The notes beneath the pieces were generated by a model, which was not told the DNA's origin, searched no databases, and saw nothing but the letters and a program-made list of their open reading frames with translations. 34,423 bases of DNA from Methanoculleus sp. MH98A (GTDB lineage: Archaea; Halobacteriota; Methanomicrobia; Methanomicrobiales; Methanoculleaceae): assembly GCF_000691865.1 (NCBI RefSeq), contig NZ_JMIO01000022.1, positions 1 through 34,423 of the forward strand, in the 5' to 3' direction. Shown piece after piece: positions 14,858 to 23,086 of this stretch. The position numbers and the translations under genes are program-made. Positions within the stretch are counted from its first letter, which is position 1, and each line of letters starts with the position of its first letter.

Positions 14858-14885
14858 ATGAGGAAGTGTTCCGCCTGGGTGTGGT

Positions 14886-16757
14886 ATGCAGCCGGAACGG
14901 GACATCCCGGGAAGGGTCCTGCGGGCCCTCAAGTTCCGGCCGAAGGGCATGACGATCACCGAGATCGCGAAGGCCCTCGGGGCAAACCGGAACTCGGTCT
15001 CGAAACACCTCGAGGTGCTGCAAGCGGAAGGCCATGTCGAGGCACGGCTCGTCGGCAACGCCAAGGTCTATTCTCTTGCGCAGCGTGTGCCGCTCTCGGC
15101 GTTTCTCTGCTTCACGAAGAACCTGATCCTGGTCCTCGACGCCGACCTCACGATCGTCCAGGCGAACGACCAGTGTCTCAGGTGTTTCGGGCGTGCTAAA
15201 GACGAGATCGTCGGGCAAAACATTCACGAGATGACGCTTCCCGTCGTCTCCACACCCGAAGCCCTCGCCGTCGTCGAGGGGCTCGAGCGGGAGCAGGTGA
15301 TCGCTGAGATTCCTCATCGGCGGGACGAAGGCGGGGAGACCTTCTACCAGATGCAGGCGATCCCGACCACCTTCGAGGACGGAGGGGAGGGCTGCACCAT
15401 CGTCCTCGAGGATATTACCGAGCGGAAACAGTACCTCCGGAACACGATGTTCCTCGCCCGGACAGCGATGGACCTCGTCGACCTGCCGCCGGTTGAAGAT
15501 ATCCACCGGTACATCGTCGACCGGCTCATGGAACTCGTGCCGGGAGTATACGCCTACCTCCTCTCCTACGACGAGGACGGGCGGCAATTCGTCGTCCGGG
15601 TATTTGCAGGTGAGGGGTTCCGGGAGGGGGTCACGGAACTCCTGGGACGGGATCCCATCGGCCTGGCACTCCCGGTCGCCCGGGTCTTCGACGCCCCCTA
15701 TCACGAGACCCTGCACTCGCTGCGCGGCCTGCGAGAGTTCATCCTCCGCCCTGAGCCATCTTCGTGGCCGTTCTACGATCTCTGTTTCAGGGCTATCCCC
15801 GAAGACGTCTGCGAGGCGTTCCTCACCCGGTTCGATATCGAGAAGCTGTGCGTCATGGGGCTGGTCTGGCAGAAGGAAATCTTCGGCATCGCCGGGATGT
15901 TCCTCCCCCCGGGAAGGGAGCTTGAAAACCGCGAGACGATCGAGTCGTTCATCCGGCAGGCCTCGATCGCCCTCGCCCGGCGGCAGACCGCCGGACGGCT
16001 CCGGCAGAGCGAGGCGCGGTTCCGGGCCATGGTCGATTCGTCCCCCTGCGGCGTCGCCCTCATCGACCGGGACGGGCGGTTCATCTACGCCAACCGGCGG
16101 TTCATCGAGATCTTTGGCCACGAAATGGACGATGCTCCCACAGTCGCGGAATGGACCCGGCTGATCTTCCCGGATGAAGAGGTCCGGCAGGAAGCCTTCG
16201 ATGCCTGGCGGTCGGATCTCGAGCGATCGGTCCCGGGCCAGATCAGGCCCAGGACGTTTGTCACCCGCTCCCGAGACGGGACGAAGAAGACGGTTCTCGC
16301 TCGCGCCGTCACCCTCTGCGACGGGACACAGTACGTCAACTGCGAGGATATCACCGAAGAGGCGCTGGTCTACCGCATCCTCCTCGCGGACATCACTGAC
16401 CTGCGGCGGCGTGAGCAGGAGCTCCTCATCAAGGACCGGGCGATCGCCTGCACCCGGCGGGCGGTCGCCCTCCTCGACCCGGGCGGGGTGGTGACCTACG
16501 CGAACGCCGCTTTCCTGGCCCTCTGGGGCTACCCGACCGCGGAAGAGGTGCAGGAATCGCAATTCTCCCTGTTCTGGGAGCGCCCAGATGAGATCCAGGG
16601 TGTCGTCGGGACGGTCCTCGGCGGCGGATCCTGGCACGGCGAGCTCGCCGCCCTCCGAAACGGCGGGGAGAAGTTCCGGGCGGATCTCCTCGGGACGCCG
16701 ATCGTGGCCGAAGACGGCAGGGTGATCGGGATGATGGCGGCAGTTACTGCCCGGTAG
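14886..16757 (+). CDS. HTH-PAS-GAF-PAS-PAS sensor-regulator
   Basis: A 623-residue predicted soluble regulator. Residues 1-70 form a winged helix-turn-helix (GMTITEIAKALGANRNSVSKHLEVL, wing, YSLAQRVP), very similar to that of the protein at 9072-10748. A PAS domain follows at about 75-180, then a GAF-like domain at about 190-365 (PPVEDIHRYIVDRLMELVPG...SFIRQASIALARRQ), and two further PAS domains at about 380-500 and 510-620. There is no kinase, so sensing and DNA binding are in one chain. The shared N-terminal module and replaced sensor parts mark the two genes as a domain-shuffled paralogue pair. Target genes are unknown. Confidence 0.82.
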   Translation: MQPERDIPGRVLRALKFRPKGMTITEIAKALGANRNSVSKHLEVLQAEGHVEARLVGNAKVYSLAQRVPLSAFLCFTKNLILVLDADLTIVQANDQCLRCFGRAKDEIVGQNIHEMTLPVVSTPEALAVVEGLEREQVIAEIPHRRDEGGETFYQMQAIPTTFEDGGEGCTIVLEDITERKQYLRNTMFLARTAMDLVDLPPVEDIHRYIVDRLMELVPGVYAYLLSYDEDGRQFVVRVFAGEGFREGVTELLGRDPIGLALPVARVFDAPYHETLHSLRGLREFILRPEPSSWPFYDLCFRAIPEDVCEAFLTRFDIEKLCVMGLVWQKEIFGIAGMFLPPGRELENRETIESFIRQASIALARRQTAGRLRQSEARFRAMVDSSPCGVALIDRDGRFIYANRRFIEIFGHEMDDAPTVAEWTRLIFPDEEVRQEAFDAWRSDLERSVPGQIRPRTFVTRSRDGTKKTVLARAVTLCDGTQYVNCEDITEEALVYRILLADITDLRRREQELLIKDRAIACTRRAVALLDPGGVVTYANAAFLALWGYPTAEEVQESQFSLFWERPDEIQGVVGTVLGGGSWHGELAALRNGGEKFRADLLGTPIVAEDGRVIGMMAAVTAR

Positions 16758-16770
16758 GGCAGTACCTTGA

Positions 16771-16883
16771 GAAAACACGAAGCGTTTTCGATGGCGACTG
16801 TCCGAAGGACAGGAGCGCGAGCACCGCCAGGTGTGAGGGGCGACGGGCCGAAGGGCCGGAGCGCGAGAAGACCGAAGGTCTTC
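16771..16883. repeat. Array of short hairpins with GAA loops
   Basis: The gap of about 295 bp after the second HTH-PAS gene holds at least four small stem-loops, most closed by GAA: GAAAACAC-GAA-GCGTTTTC (16771-16789, one mismatch), CTGTCC-GAA-GGACAG (16798-16812), GGCC-GAAG-GGCC (near 16846-16857) and GAAGACC-GAA-GGTCTTC (16867-16883). The second and third are followed by the same spacer GGAGCGCGAG. Stem sequences differ but the loop and spacer are kept, so this is structure conservation, not simple duplication. It could be a 3' transcript structure, a small RNA, or a dispersed repeat element. Confidence 0.6.
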
Positions 16884-17052
16884 GAGTAGCGAGGTTCCGC
16901 AGGAATCGGGTTCAAGCACCGCCGCGGCCACCCCGCGAGAGCATAAGAACCTATGCCCGGCAGTGCCGTTTCGCAGTACCGCACGGCGATTCTGGTTCGT
17001 AAAGGCTTATTGTAACCGCCGGACACCCCCATCCGTGCCAGGAGGTGAAGAG

Positions 17053-17553
17053 ATGCAGAAGACCATCGAGAGGAGGGAGGTACGGGAGGAGGACAACACG
17101 GAGATCCGGGCGCTGATGCACGCCATGCTCAACGGCGACACCTACACCAGCCTGCAGGCGATCGGTGCCCTCGGGGCCATGGGAGCACCGACGGTCGGGC
17201 CGCTGGTGCGGACGCTGCTTGCCGTCGATAGCGACGCACGCTGGAGCGTGGCGATGGCGCTCGCCCGGGCCGGAACCGACGCGGTGGAGCCGCTCGTCGG
17301 GGTCGTGCTCACCGCGGACGACGAGGTCAAGAACCCGGCAATCTGGGCGCTTGCCGAGATCGGCGACCAGCGGGCGGTTGAGCCGCTGATCGGCACTCTC
17401 CGGAACAGCCAATCCGAGTGCTGCCGCGCCCTGACCGCCGCGGCCCTGCTGAAACTCGGGGACCCCGCCGGGATTGCCGAGGTCGAGAAGACGTTCGAGC
17501 AGTCGGGCGAGGGGTTCCGCGGCCTTTCCATGGAGGCCTTCGAGGGGACGTGA
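17053..17553 (+). CDS. HEAT-repeat protein
   Basis: A 166-residue alpha-solenoid protein with about four HEAT repeats. The repeat core is visible at SLQAIGALGAMGAPTVGPLV (about 36-55), WSVAMALARAGTDAVEPLV (about 68-86), NPAIWALAEIGDQRAVEPLI (about 96-115) and CCRALTAAALLKLGDPAGI. Such proteins mediate protein contacts; some relatives bind phycobilin-like or iron-sulfur partners, but no function can be named here. GGAGGTGA at 17041-17048 sits 4 nt before ATG 17053, so that start is preferred over the GTG at 16963. It differs from most first genes in the window by having a clear Shine-Dalgarno. Confidence 0.8.
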   Translation: MQKTIERREVREEDNTEIRALMHAMLNGDTYTSLQAIGALGAMGAPTVGPLVRTLLAVDSDARWSVAMALARAGTDAVEPLVGVVLTADDEVKNPAIWALAEIGDQRAVEPLIGTLRNSQSECCRALTAAALLKLGDPAGIAEVEKTFEQSGEGFRGLSMEAFEGT

Positions 17554-17571
17554 GACTCCCCCTCCGGGCAC

Positions 17572-17577
17572 TTTTTT
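17572..17577 (+). terminator. Oligo-T terminator after HEAT gene
   Basis: A run of six T starts 18 nt past the stop codon of the HEAT gene in an otherwise GC-rich gap. Confidence 0.4.
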
Positions 17578-17608
17578 AGCCGTCTTTCAGGCGGCATTGA
17601 TGGGTAAC

Positions 17609-17616
17609 TTCTAATA
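17609..17616 (+). promoter_or_regulatory. TATA-like box of the lipoprotein gene
   Basis: TTCTAATA is centred about 27 nt before the ATG at 17640, with no Shine-Dalgarno, predicting a leaderless mRNA. Confidence 0.4.
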
Positions 17617-17639
17617 GAGCCCACAGATAAGAGATCAGT

Positions 17640-18281
17640 ATGCAGGGGCGCCATGTCCTGATCCTGATCCTCATTGCGGCCGCCGTCGTCGCCGGAGGGT
17701 GCACGGGCGAGGAGGATACCGCAGGTGTGCAACCGGCCAGCCCGACACCCGCGCCGCCGGAGGCGCAGGCGGTGGGGGGGGACCTCCAGCCGGCCCCGAC
17801 GCCGGCCGTGCCCACCCGGGGGGAGGAAGAGCCGCAGAGCGTGGGGTTCGTCGACCCCGCGACCTATCACATCGCGACCCCGACGCCCACGACGACGATG
17901 ATGAACCAGCCAAACGACGTCCGCGTCTCCGGGAAGATGGTGGAGTACGCGGAGGTGACCTGCGAGTACCCTCCCCGCGTTCTCGCCACCGAGGTCTACC
18001 ACATCCCCTTCCCCTACTGGGCGTTCACCGTGAGCGCAACACCGATGAACGAGTTCCCGTGGCTCGCGGTGGAGATCCGCGATCCCGACGACCCGAACCG
18101 GATCGTCAAAGAGATCCGGTATTCTCGAAACGATATCCTTGTTCCTGACGGGAATTCGGACGGAAAAGAAGAACGGTTCATCATCCGGGACGGGTACGGC
18201 GACTACTACTTCTCTATCCGCTCGGAGTCGCTGGAGTCGCTCACCATCACCATCTACGTCCCGGAGAAGTATCTCGTCTAG
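17640..18281 (+). CDS. Secreted lipoprotein, function unknown
   Basis: A 213-residue exported protein. Residues 1-20 are a signal sequence ending VVAGGC, a lipobox for lipid attachment at Cys21. A Pro/Thr/Glu-rich linker with repeated TPAP-like units covers about 22-90. The folded domain (about 95-213) is beta-rich and ends with a strand-like SLTITIYVPEKYLV; it contains YPPRVLATEVYHIPFPYWAF and FIIRDGYGDYYFSIR. I do not recognise a named family. Its stop codon shares the palindrome CTAG with the stop of the convergent gene (18278-18281), so the two genes overlap tail to tail by 4 nt. Confidence 0.75.
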   Translation: MQGRHVLILILIAAAVVAGGCTGEEDTAGVQPASPTPAPPEAQAVGGDLQPAPTPAVPTRGEEEPQSVGFVDPATYHIATPTPTTTMMNQPNDVRVSGKMVEYAEVTCEYPPRVLATEVYHIPFPYWAFTVSATPMNEFPWLAVEIRDPDDPNRIVKEIRYSRNDILVPDGNSDGKEERFIIRDGYGDYYFSIRSESLESLTITIYVPEKYLV

Positions 18282-18928
18282 GCGGGAGGAGGAGGAATGC
18301 TCTCTCCCGCTTCTTCCGCCCCCTCCTCTTCTGCGGCGCGGAGTTCGCGGTCGTAATCACCGATCGCGGCGGCATACGCCCGCCACGCCTCGTCAGCATC
18401 TGCCAGGTTCCGGTTGGCTGCGGCGTAATCACGCATCTCGTAGGCGCCCGCGGCCGACGACCAGAACGTGAACGCGCGGTTCAGGTTGTCGAGCGCCCGG
18501 ACGTAGGCCGACTGCGCTCCGGTGTAGGCCTCAGGGATGGTGTCGGCCGCAACAATCTGTCGGTGGTATGCCGTAACGTCTCTGCCGTACCTCGCGATTG
18601 CCGCAAACTCCCGCATATGGGCGTCGCATTCGGCAACCGAGAGGTCGTTTGTGGGGGTGCGCATATGCACGGTGATCTTCCCGGAGACCAGGAAGAGATC
18701 GGCCTCCGATGCCGCCACGTGGCTGCTAAACGCGGCAACCTGTTGATCTGCGGTGTAGTTGAGAAGGATCGCCCCTCCGATGACGGCGACCACCACCACG
18801 AAGATCGCCGTCCCGGCGGCGGTGAGCGCCTGCTTCCGGGTGACGGTAACCTTCGGGATCTTCAGGTCAGGGAGTTTGGGGATCTTCGGGCCGCCGGACG
18901 GTTCGGGGGTGTCGGGATCCATGCTCAT
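18278..18928 (-). CDS. Single-pass membrane protein with a helical external domain
   Basis: A 216-residue protein. A Pro/Lys-rich cytoplasmic start (PKIPKLPDLKIPKVTVTRK) is followed by one membrane helix at about residues 36-58 (ALTAAGTAIFVVVVAVIGGAILL). The remaining roughly 150 residues are Ala-rich and predicted to be helical, with several Tyr/Arg/Asp-rich segments that suggest a four-helix bundle, and an acidic tail ending in Pro. No family was recognised. GGAGG at 18935-18939 sits 6 nt before ATG 18928, which favours this start over ATG 18922 or GTG 18931. The ATG overlaps the stop of the transglutaminase-like gene, so the two are translated together and probably work together. Confidence 0.7.
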   Translation of the reverse strand: MSMDPDTPEPSGGPKIPKLPDLKIPKVTVTRKQALTAAGTAIFVVVVAVIGGAILLNYTADQQVAAFSSHVAASEADLFLVSGKITVHMRTPTNDLSVAECDAHMREFAAIARYGRDVTAYHRQIVAADTIPEAYTGAQSAYVRALDNLNRAFTFWSSAAGAYEMRDYAAANRNLADADEAWRAYAAAIGDYDRELRAAEEEGAEEAGESIPPPPA

Positions 18929-19884
18929 CACGCTCCTCCCCCGGGCAGGCGGGCGGGACGGATCCGGTACTCCCCCGGCTCGGGGATGTAGCGGAGCGGG
19001 ACGATCTGCGGGGTCTCCGACCGGACGCTCGGGAGCGAATCCTGGGTGTCCCCAATGGGGTTCGGTTTTCCCTGAACCGCAATGGAGTCGGGTGAGACAC
19101 AGTATCCATCAAAAATCGTCCCCTCGATGAAATAGTAATGCTTCCCCTCGTGCTCGAAGTACCTCGGCGTGTACTTCGCGTAATAGGGGTTGAACTCGTT
19201 CATCCGGATCCCGAGGGCCATGTGATCCGAATACGCGAGCAGCACCGTATCGTAGCCGAGAGCGTCGAGGAGTCCCCCCATCAGGATGGCCGCATCCTCG
19301 CAGTCCCCCCGCCCGTCGACGAGCATCTCGACGGGGTATTTCGGATATTCAACGCCGCCCTTCTTGTATATGGCGTGCGGGGGGAGGGCGCCTTCAACGT
19401 AAGAGGTCGTGTTATCGTCCTTATCGTAGGGGATTTGCTGGACGAAGAAGACAATGTTCATCAACCGGAAGTAGCCCTCGTCCGGGTTAGCGGCCGGGGG
19501 CGCGATCTCCCGGGCAAGGTCCTCGAGGATCGGCCGGTCGGCGTCCGCGAACGCATACTCTCCCCAGGCGAAATACTCGCTGATCCGCAGCGTCTCCCGG
19601 CGCTCACGGAGGAGCGCCTCCGGAACCGTGACCTGCGTCGTCTGGACGCCGCCGTCGATCGCCGTCCAGCGGAAGTTCCGGGTATAGACCTTGCCGTCGT
19701 CGGGGAACGGTGTCGCCGTCGGTACCGGCGCGGGCGGGACATATGCTGGCGGGTCGCCGGCCGGCACCAAACCGCGAGACCCAAAGCCGATCGGCTCCCC
19801 GAGGAGGGCGGGTTTCACTACGAGGGCGACGGCCAGGATCACGACCGCACCTGCAATTACCGGGAAAACGTCCTTCCACTCCAT
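18928..19884 (-). CDS. Membrane-anchored transglutaminase-like protein
   Basis: A 318-residue protein with an N-terminal membrane helix (about residues 7-27), a Pro-rich linker (about 41-63) and an outer domain. DGRGDCEDAAILMGGLL at about 190-206 with Cys195, and YSDHMALGI with His221, match the Cys-His core of transglutaminase-like cysteine peptidases/transferases. The final acidic residue is probably in GTIFDGY. Such domains cut, cross-link or transfer acyl groups on proteins. Outside location is inferred from the membrane anchor with a short, charged N-terminus. The next gene overlaps its stop codon. A TATA-like TTTTTTAACG lies near 19930-19940 upstream. Confidence 0.72.
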   Translation of the reverse strand: MEWKDVFPVIAGAVVILAVALVVKPALLGEPIGFGSRGLVPAGDPPAYVPPAPVPTATPFPDDGKVYTRNFRWTAIDGGVQTTQVTVPEALLRERRETLRISEYFAWGEYAFADADRPILEDLAREIAPPAANPDEGYFRLMNIVFFVQQIPYDKDDNTTSYVEGALPPHAIYKKGGVEYPKYPVEMLVDGRGDCEDAAILMGGLLDALGYDTVLLAYSDHMALGIRMNEFNPYYAKYTPRYFEHEGKHYYFIEGTIFDGYCVSPDSIAVQGKPNPIGDTQDSLPSVRSETPQIVPLRYIPEPGEYRIRPARLPGGGA

Positions 19885-20038
19885 GCCTGAACCAGCAACG
19901 GCCTCCGGTAGAGATGTTTTCTATCTACCGTTAAAAAACGTTAACGATTGTGCTCAGGTGACGGATGATTCCAAAAAGAGTTAATATGCGGATGAAACGA
20001 AAAAGGAGGGTGGAGTCTTCCTGCCGTCTGACCGGCCG

Positions 20039-20281
20039 TCACCCGTCCGGGTCTTCGTCGCAGACCTCGAACGCCGGGGAGTAGATGACATTACCCCCGG
20101 CATCAGCGGCCCCGGGCCGGAGTTCGAGGGGCATGAACGCCTCATCCGGGACCGGGAAGGATGCCGCAAAGCCCTTCGCGCGTGCCGGAGAGAACCCGAA
20201 CCGGGGGTAGTAGTCGGGATGCCCGACGACCCCTTTGAACCTGCCGGAACCGACCGGGGGAGGGGGGCTCCGGTTCCGCAT
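20039..20281 (-). pseudogene. 3' remnant of a YhbS-type GNAT acetyltransferase
   Basis: The last roughly 65 codons encode GVVGHPDYYPRFGFSPA, then VPDEAFMPLEL and VIYSPAF, the conserved C-terminal third of YhbS-like N-acetyltransferases. The acetyl-CoA-binding core and everything before it are missing. The fragment begins after a Pro-rich junction (RNRSPPPPVGSGRFK) immediately behind alpha-glucan phosphorylase. An ATG at 20281 overlaps the phosphorylase stop (TGATG), so an 80-residue product could be made, but it would lack the fold needed for catalysis. A deletion or recombination that joined the two genes is the simplest explanation. Oligo-T runs (19971-20003 region, minus strand) follow as likely terminators. 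Confidence 0.75.
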
Positions 20282-22506
20282 CACCTCATCCTGGGCGGGG
20301 GCGCCGGAGGGCAGACCCCCCCGGTGCCGGCCAGCTGCTCTCCCGGCCCAACCGCATACCTGCAGACCGAGGGGTAGTACCTGGTGACGTACTCCTTGAG
20401 CATCCGGAGGGCGCAGTACTGCGGGGCGATGCTTTTTATCGACTCCTTCATCATCCGGACCCACTTGTGGGGGACGTCGTCCATCGTCCGCAAGTAGTAG
20501 AGCGGCGCAACCTCGTTCTCGATGAGGTCGTAGATCGTCTCCGCGTCCGGCTGGCTACCCTCCGCGGAGGGGGCGCGGCCCTCGAACCCCCAGCCGTTCC
20601 TGCCGTTGTAGCCCTCGACCCACCACCCGTCCAGAACCGAGAGGTTCAGCACCCCGTTCATCCCCGCCTTCATACCGCTCGTGCCGCTTGCTTCCATCAG
20701 CGGGACGGGGGTGTTCATCCAGACGTCGACGCCGTGGACCATGTAACGCGCAAGCTGCTCGCTGTAGTCCTCGATAAACGCTATCCGGCCCCCGAACCGG
20801 GGATCCTGCGAGTACTGGTAGATCCTTTGCAGGATCCGCTTACCCCGATCGTCGGCCGGGTGGGCCTTCCCGGCGAAGATGAACTGCACCGGCCTCCAGC
20901 GGTTGTTCACGATCCGATCAAGCCGGTCCAGGTCCTCGAAGACGATATCCGCCCGCTTGTACTCGGCGAACCGGCGGGCGAACCCGATCGTCAGCGCCGA
21001 GGTGTCGAGCATGAGCCCTTCGGCCGCAAGATTTGCAGGTTCGTCGCGAAGGTTCGCCCATTTGCGGCGTTTCCGATCCCGGATCCGGGCAAAGAGTTTC
21101 ATCTTCAGCCACTGATGCTCGCGCCAGAGCTCTTCGTCCGGGATCTCGTCGACCACCTCCCAGATGATAGGGTTGTCGTAATCCTCCCGCCAGTTCGGGT
21201 AGACCGGGTCCATGTAGCGGTCGATGAGCGCTTCGATCCGGTGGTTCAGCCACGTCGGCACGTGAACGCCGTTCGTGATGGCGTCGATCGGCACCTCCTC
21301 GGGGGTGAGGTCGGGCCAGAGAGGCTGCCACATCTCCCGGGCGACCTCACCGTGCTTTTTGGAGACACCGTTGTGGAGCCGGCTCATCCGGAGCGCAAAA
21401 GCGGTCATGTTGAACCCGGCGCCCGGGTTGTGGGGATCGTCGCCGAGCGCCATGAACTCGTCCCACGAAAGACCGAGCGACGGGCAGTAATTGCGGAAGT
21501 ACTTCGCCATCAGATCCTCGGGGAAGACATCGTGGGCGGCCGCCACAGGGGTGTGGGTGGTGAAGATCGAGGTGCCCCGGACCTGCTCACGCGCTTCATC
21601 AGGGGGCATCCCGGCCACGAGCCGCTCGCGGAGCCGCTCGAGGAGGGCAAACGCGGAATGACCTTCGTTCAAGTGCATCGCCGAGTACTCCACGCCGAGG
21701 GTACGGAGAACCTTCCTCCCGCCGATGCCGAGCACCAGCTCCTGCCGGAGCCGGCACTCGAGCTCTTTTAAGTAAAGGCGGTGGGAGATGCTCCGGTTCT
21801 CGGGGAGGTTCCTGTCGATATGGGTGTCGAGGAGGTAGAGGGGGACCCGCCCCACCTGCACCTTCCAGACCGCGACGTAGATCGGCGGTTCGATCAGGGG
21901 CACCTGCACCACGAGCTGCTTCCCGTCGTCGCCCGTCACCCGGAGAACCGGGGCGGCGTCGCGGTCCAGGATCTCGGCAACGTTCTTCTGCCACCCGTTT
22001 CCCTCAATATGCTGGTGGAGATAGCCTTCGGCGTACATGAACCCGACGGCGACCGTCGGCACACCGAGATCGCTCGACGCCTTGACGTGGTCGCCCGCGA
22101 GGATGCCGAGCCCGCCCGCGTAGAACGGGAGCGAGTGATGCAGCCCGAATTCGCTCGAGAGGTAGGCGATCGTCAGCGGCGTCCGCGCGGGGTAGTGCTG
22201 CGCAAACCAGCTCGTTCCCGGCACCATATACTCCCGGAACCGGTGCATGATGATGTCGTAGCGGCGGAGGTACTCCGGGTTCGTCGCCGCCCGCTCAAAG
22301 AACTTTGGCGGGGTATCGAGAAGCATCCTGACCGGATTGTGGCGGCTCATCTTCCACTCCGCCCGGTTCAGCATCTTGAAGAGCACGCTCGCCGAGGAGT
22401 GCCAGCTCCACCAGAGGTTGTACGCGAGGTCGACCAGCCCGAAGATCCGTTCCGGGACGTGAGCGAACCGGTCGTAGGGTATCTCCGTCTTCATCGCGAC
22501 GGGCAT
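20281..22506 (-). CDS. glgP: Alpha-glucan (glycogen/starch) phosphorylase
   Basis: A 741-residue glycosyltransferase family 35 phosphorylase that releases glucose-1-phosphate from alpha-1,4-glucan. The N-terminal roughly 100 residues match DUF3417, typical of the short archaeal/bacterial GlgP type (LAYNLWWSWH). Landmarks are YLSSEFGLHHSLPFYAGGLG, MHLNEGHSAFALLER, THTPVAAAHD, the TNGVHVPTW block, RFAEYKRAD and GKAHPADDRGK, and the pyridoxal-phosphate lysine in EASGTSGMK at about residue 613. The last 20 residues are Pro/Gly-rich and unlike the family, next to the acetyltransferase remnant, so the natural C-terminus may have been replaced. Start: ATG 22506 has GAGG 6 nt before it; GTG 22518 and ATG 22494 are alternatives. 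Confidence 0.9.
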   Translation of the reverse strand: MPVAMKTEIPYDRFAHVPERIFGLVDLAYNLWWSWHSSASVLFKMLNRAEWKMSRHNPVRMLLDTPPKFFERAATNPEYLRRYDIIMHRFREYMVPGTSWFAQHYPARTPLTIAYLSSEFGLHHSLPFYAGGLGILAGDHVKASSDLGVPTVAVGFMYAEGYLHQHIEGNGWQKNVAEILDRDAAPVLRVTGDDGKQLVVQVPLIEPPIYVAVWKVQVGRVPLYLLDTHIDRNLPENRSISHRLYLKELECRLRQELVLGIGGRKVLRTLGVEYSAMHLNEGHSAFALLERLRERLVAGMPPDEAREQVRGTSIFTTHTPVAAAHDVFPEDLMAKYFRNYCPSLGLSWDEFMALGDDPHNPGAGFNMTAFALRMSRLHNGVSKKHGEVAREMWQPLWPDLTPEEVPIDAITNGVHVPTWLNHRIEALIDRYMDPVYPNWREDYDNPIIWEVVDEIPDEELWREHQWLKMKLFARIRDRKRRKWANLRDEPANLAAEGLMLDTSALTIGFARRFAEYKRADIVFEDLDRLDRIVNNRWRPVQFIFAGKAHPADDRGKRILQRIYQYSQDPRFGGRIAFIEDYSEQLARYMVHGVDVWMNTPVPLMEASGTSGMKAGMNGVLNLSVLDGWWVEGYNGRNGWGFEGRAPSAEGSQPDAETIYDLIENEVAPLYYLRTMDDVPHKWVRMMKESIKSIAPQYCALRMLKEYVTRYYPSVCRYAVGPGEQLAGTGGVCPPAPPPRMR

Positions 22507-22563
22507 TATCCGCCTCACCAGATAAGTGCTTCTGTCAGGAGGAACGGCAGGGCCGGAACCGGC

Positions 22564-22842
22564 TCATCGCCGCTCTTCACGCTCCATGAACTCCCGGATC
22601 TTTTTCTCCTCCCAGTCTCTGCCGAGGAACCGGTCCCCGGCAAAGACGCCGAACCCATGGAGCACCACGCCGATCCCCCAGAAGAATGTCACCCAGTAGA
22701 ACCAGAGCGAGTCCGGGCTGAAGAGCATGTTGATCCCGAAGAGGATGAGGTTGACGGTGATATAGAGCACGAGGTGCGCGTAGAACCCCCGGATCTCCTC
22801 GACCCGTCTCCTCGCACGCGCATACCGCTCCTGTTCGTCCAT
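22564..22842 (-). CDS. 2TM-domain membrane protein
   Basis: A 92-residue protein matching the 2TM domain: a charged N-terminus (DEQERYARARRRVEEIRGFYAH), two membrane helices (about 23-41 and 47-68) joined by FSPDSLWFYWV, and an Arg/Glu-rich tail (DWEEKKIREFMEREERR). The domain is seen alone or fused to histidine kinases; its function is unknown. A TATA-like GAATAAGTATCC near 22867-22878 is centred about 29 nt before the ATG, without Shine-Dalgarno, so a leaderless mRNA is likely. It is 57 bp before the phosphorylase start, same strand, and may be co-transcribed. Confidence 0.85.
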   Translation of the reverse strand: MDEQERYARARRRVEEIRGFYAHLVLYITVNLILFGINMLFSPDSLWFYWVTFFWGIGVVLHGFGVFAGDRFLGRDWEEKKIREFMEREERR

Positions 22843-23027
22843 GGGGTTCCGGTAACCGGCATGCAGGATACTTATTCCTATCCACCCGGTGCAGCGGGGA
22901 GCGGGAGGCGTACGGCGGCTGGCAGACCGCTTCCCGCAGCATTTTGGGCGGTGCCGGAAAAAAAAGCGGGACAGTAGTGATTGTTTTTGCGGATACGGCC
23001 CGAAGACGGGGCGGCGAAATGGAAAGG

Positions 23028-23035
23028 TATTATAT
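23028..23035 (+). promoter_or_regulatory. TATA box of the ABC transporter operon
   Basis: GTATTATATG at about 23027-23036 is a good archaeal TATA box. The expected transcription start is near 23058, leaving a leader of about 30 nt that contains AAGGAG at 23071-23076. Confidence 0.5.
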
Positions 23036-23086
23036 GCACCGTTTACCGATGTTCCTTCAAGCAGAACCCGAAGGAGCGTATCTCGC

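Noticed and set aside
14364-16931. An 855-codon open frame on the minus strand opposite the second HTH-PAS gene and part of the methyltransferase gene.
   Set aside because: It lies antisense to a clear HTH-PAS-GAF protein, is low in recognisable domains and rich in Pro/Asp/Glu/Arg, as expected for a GC-rich shadow frame.
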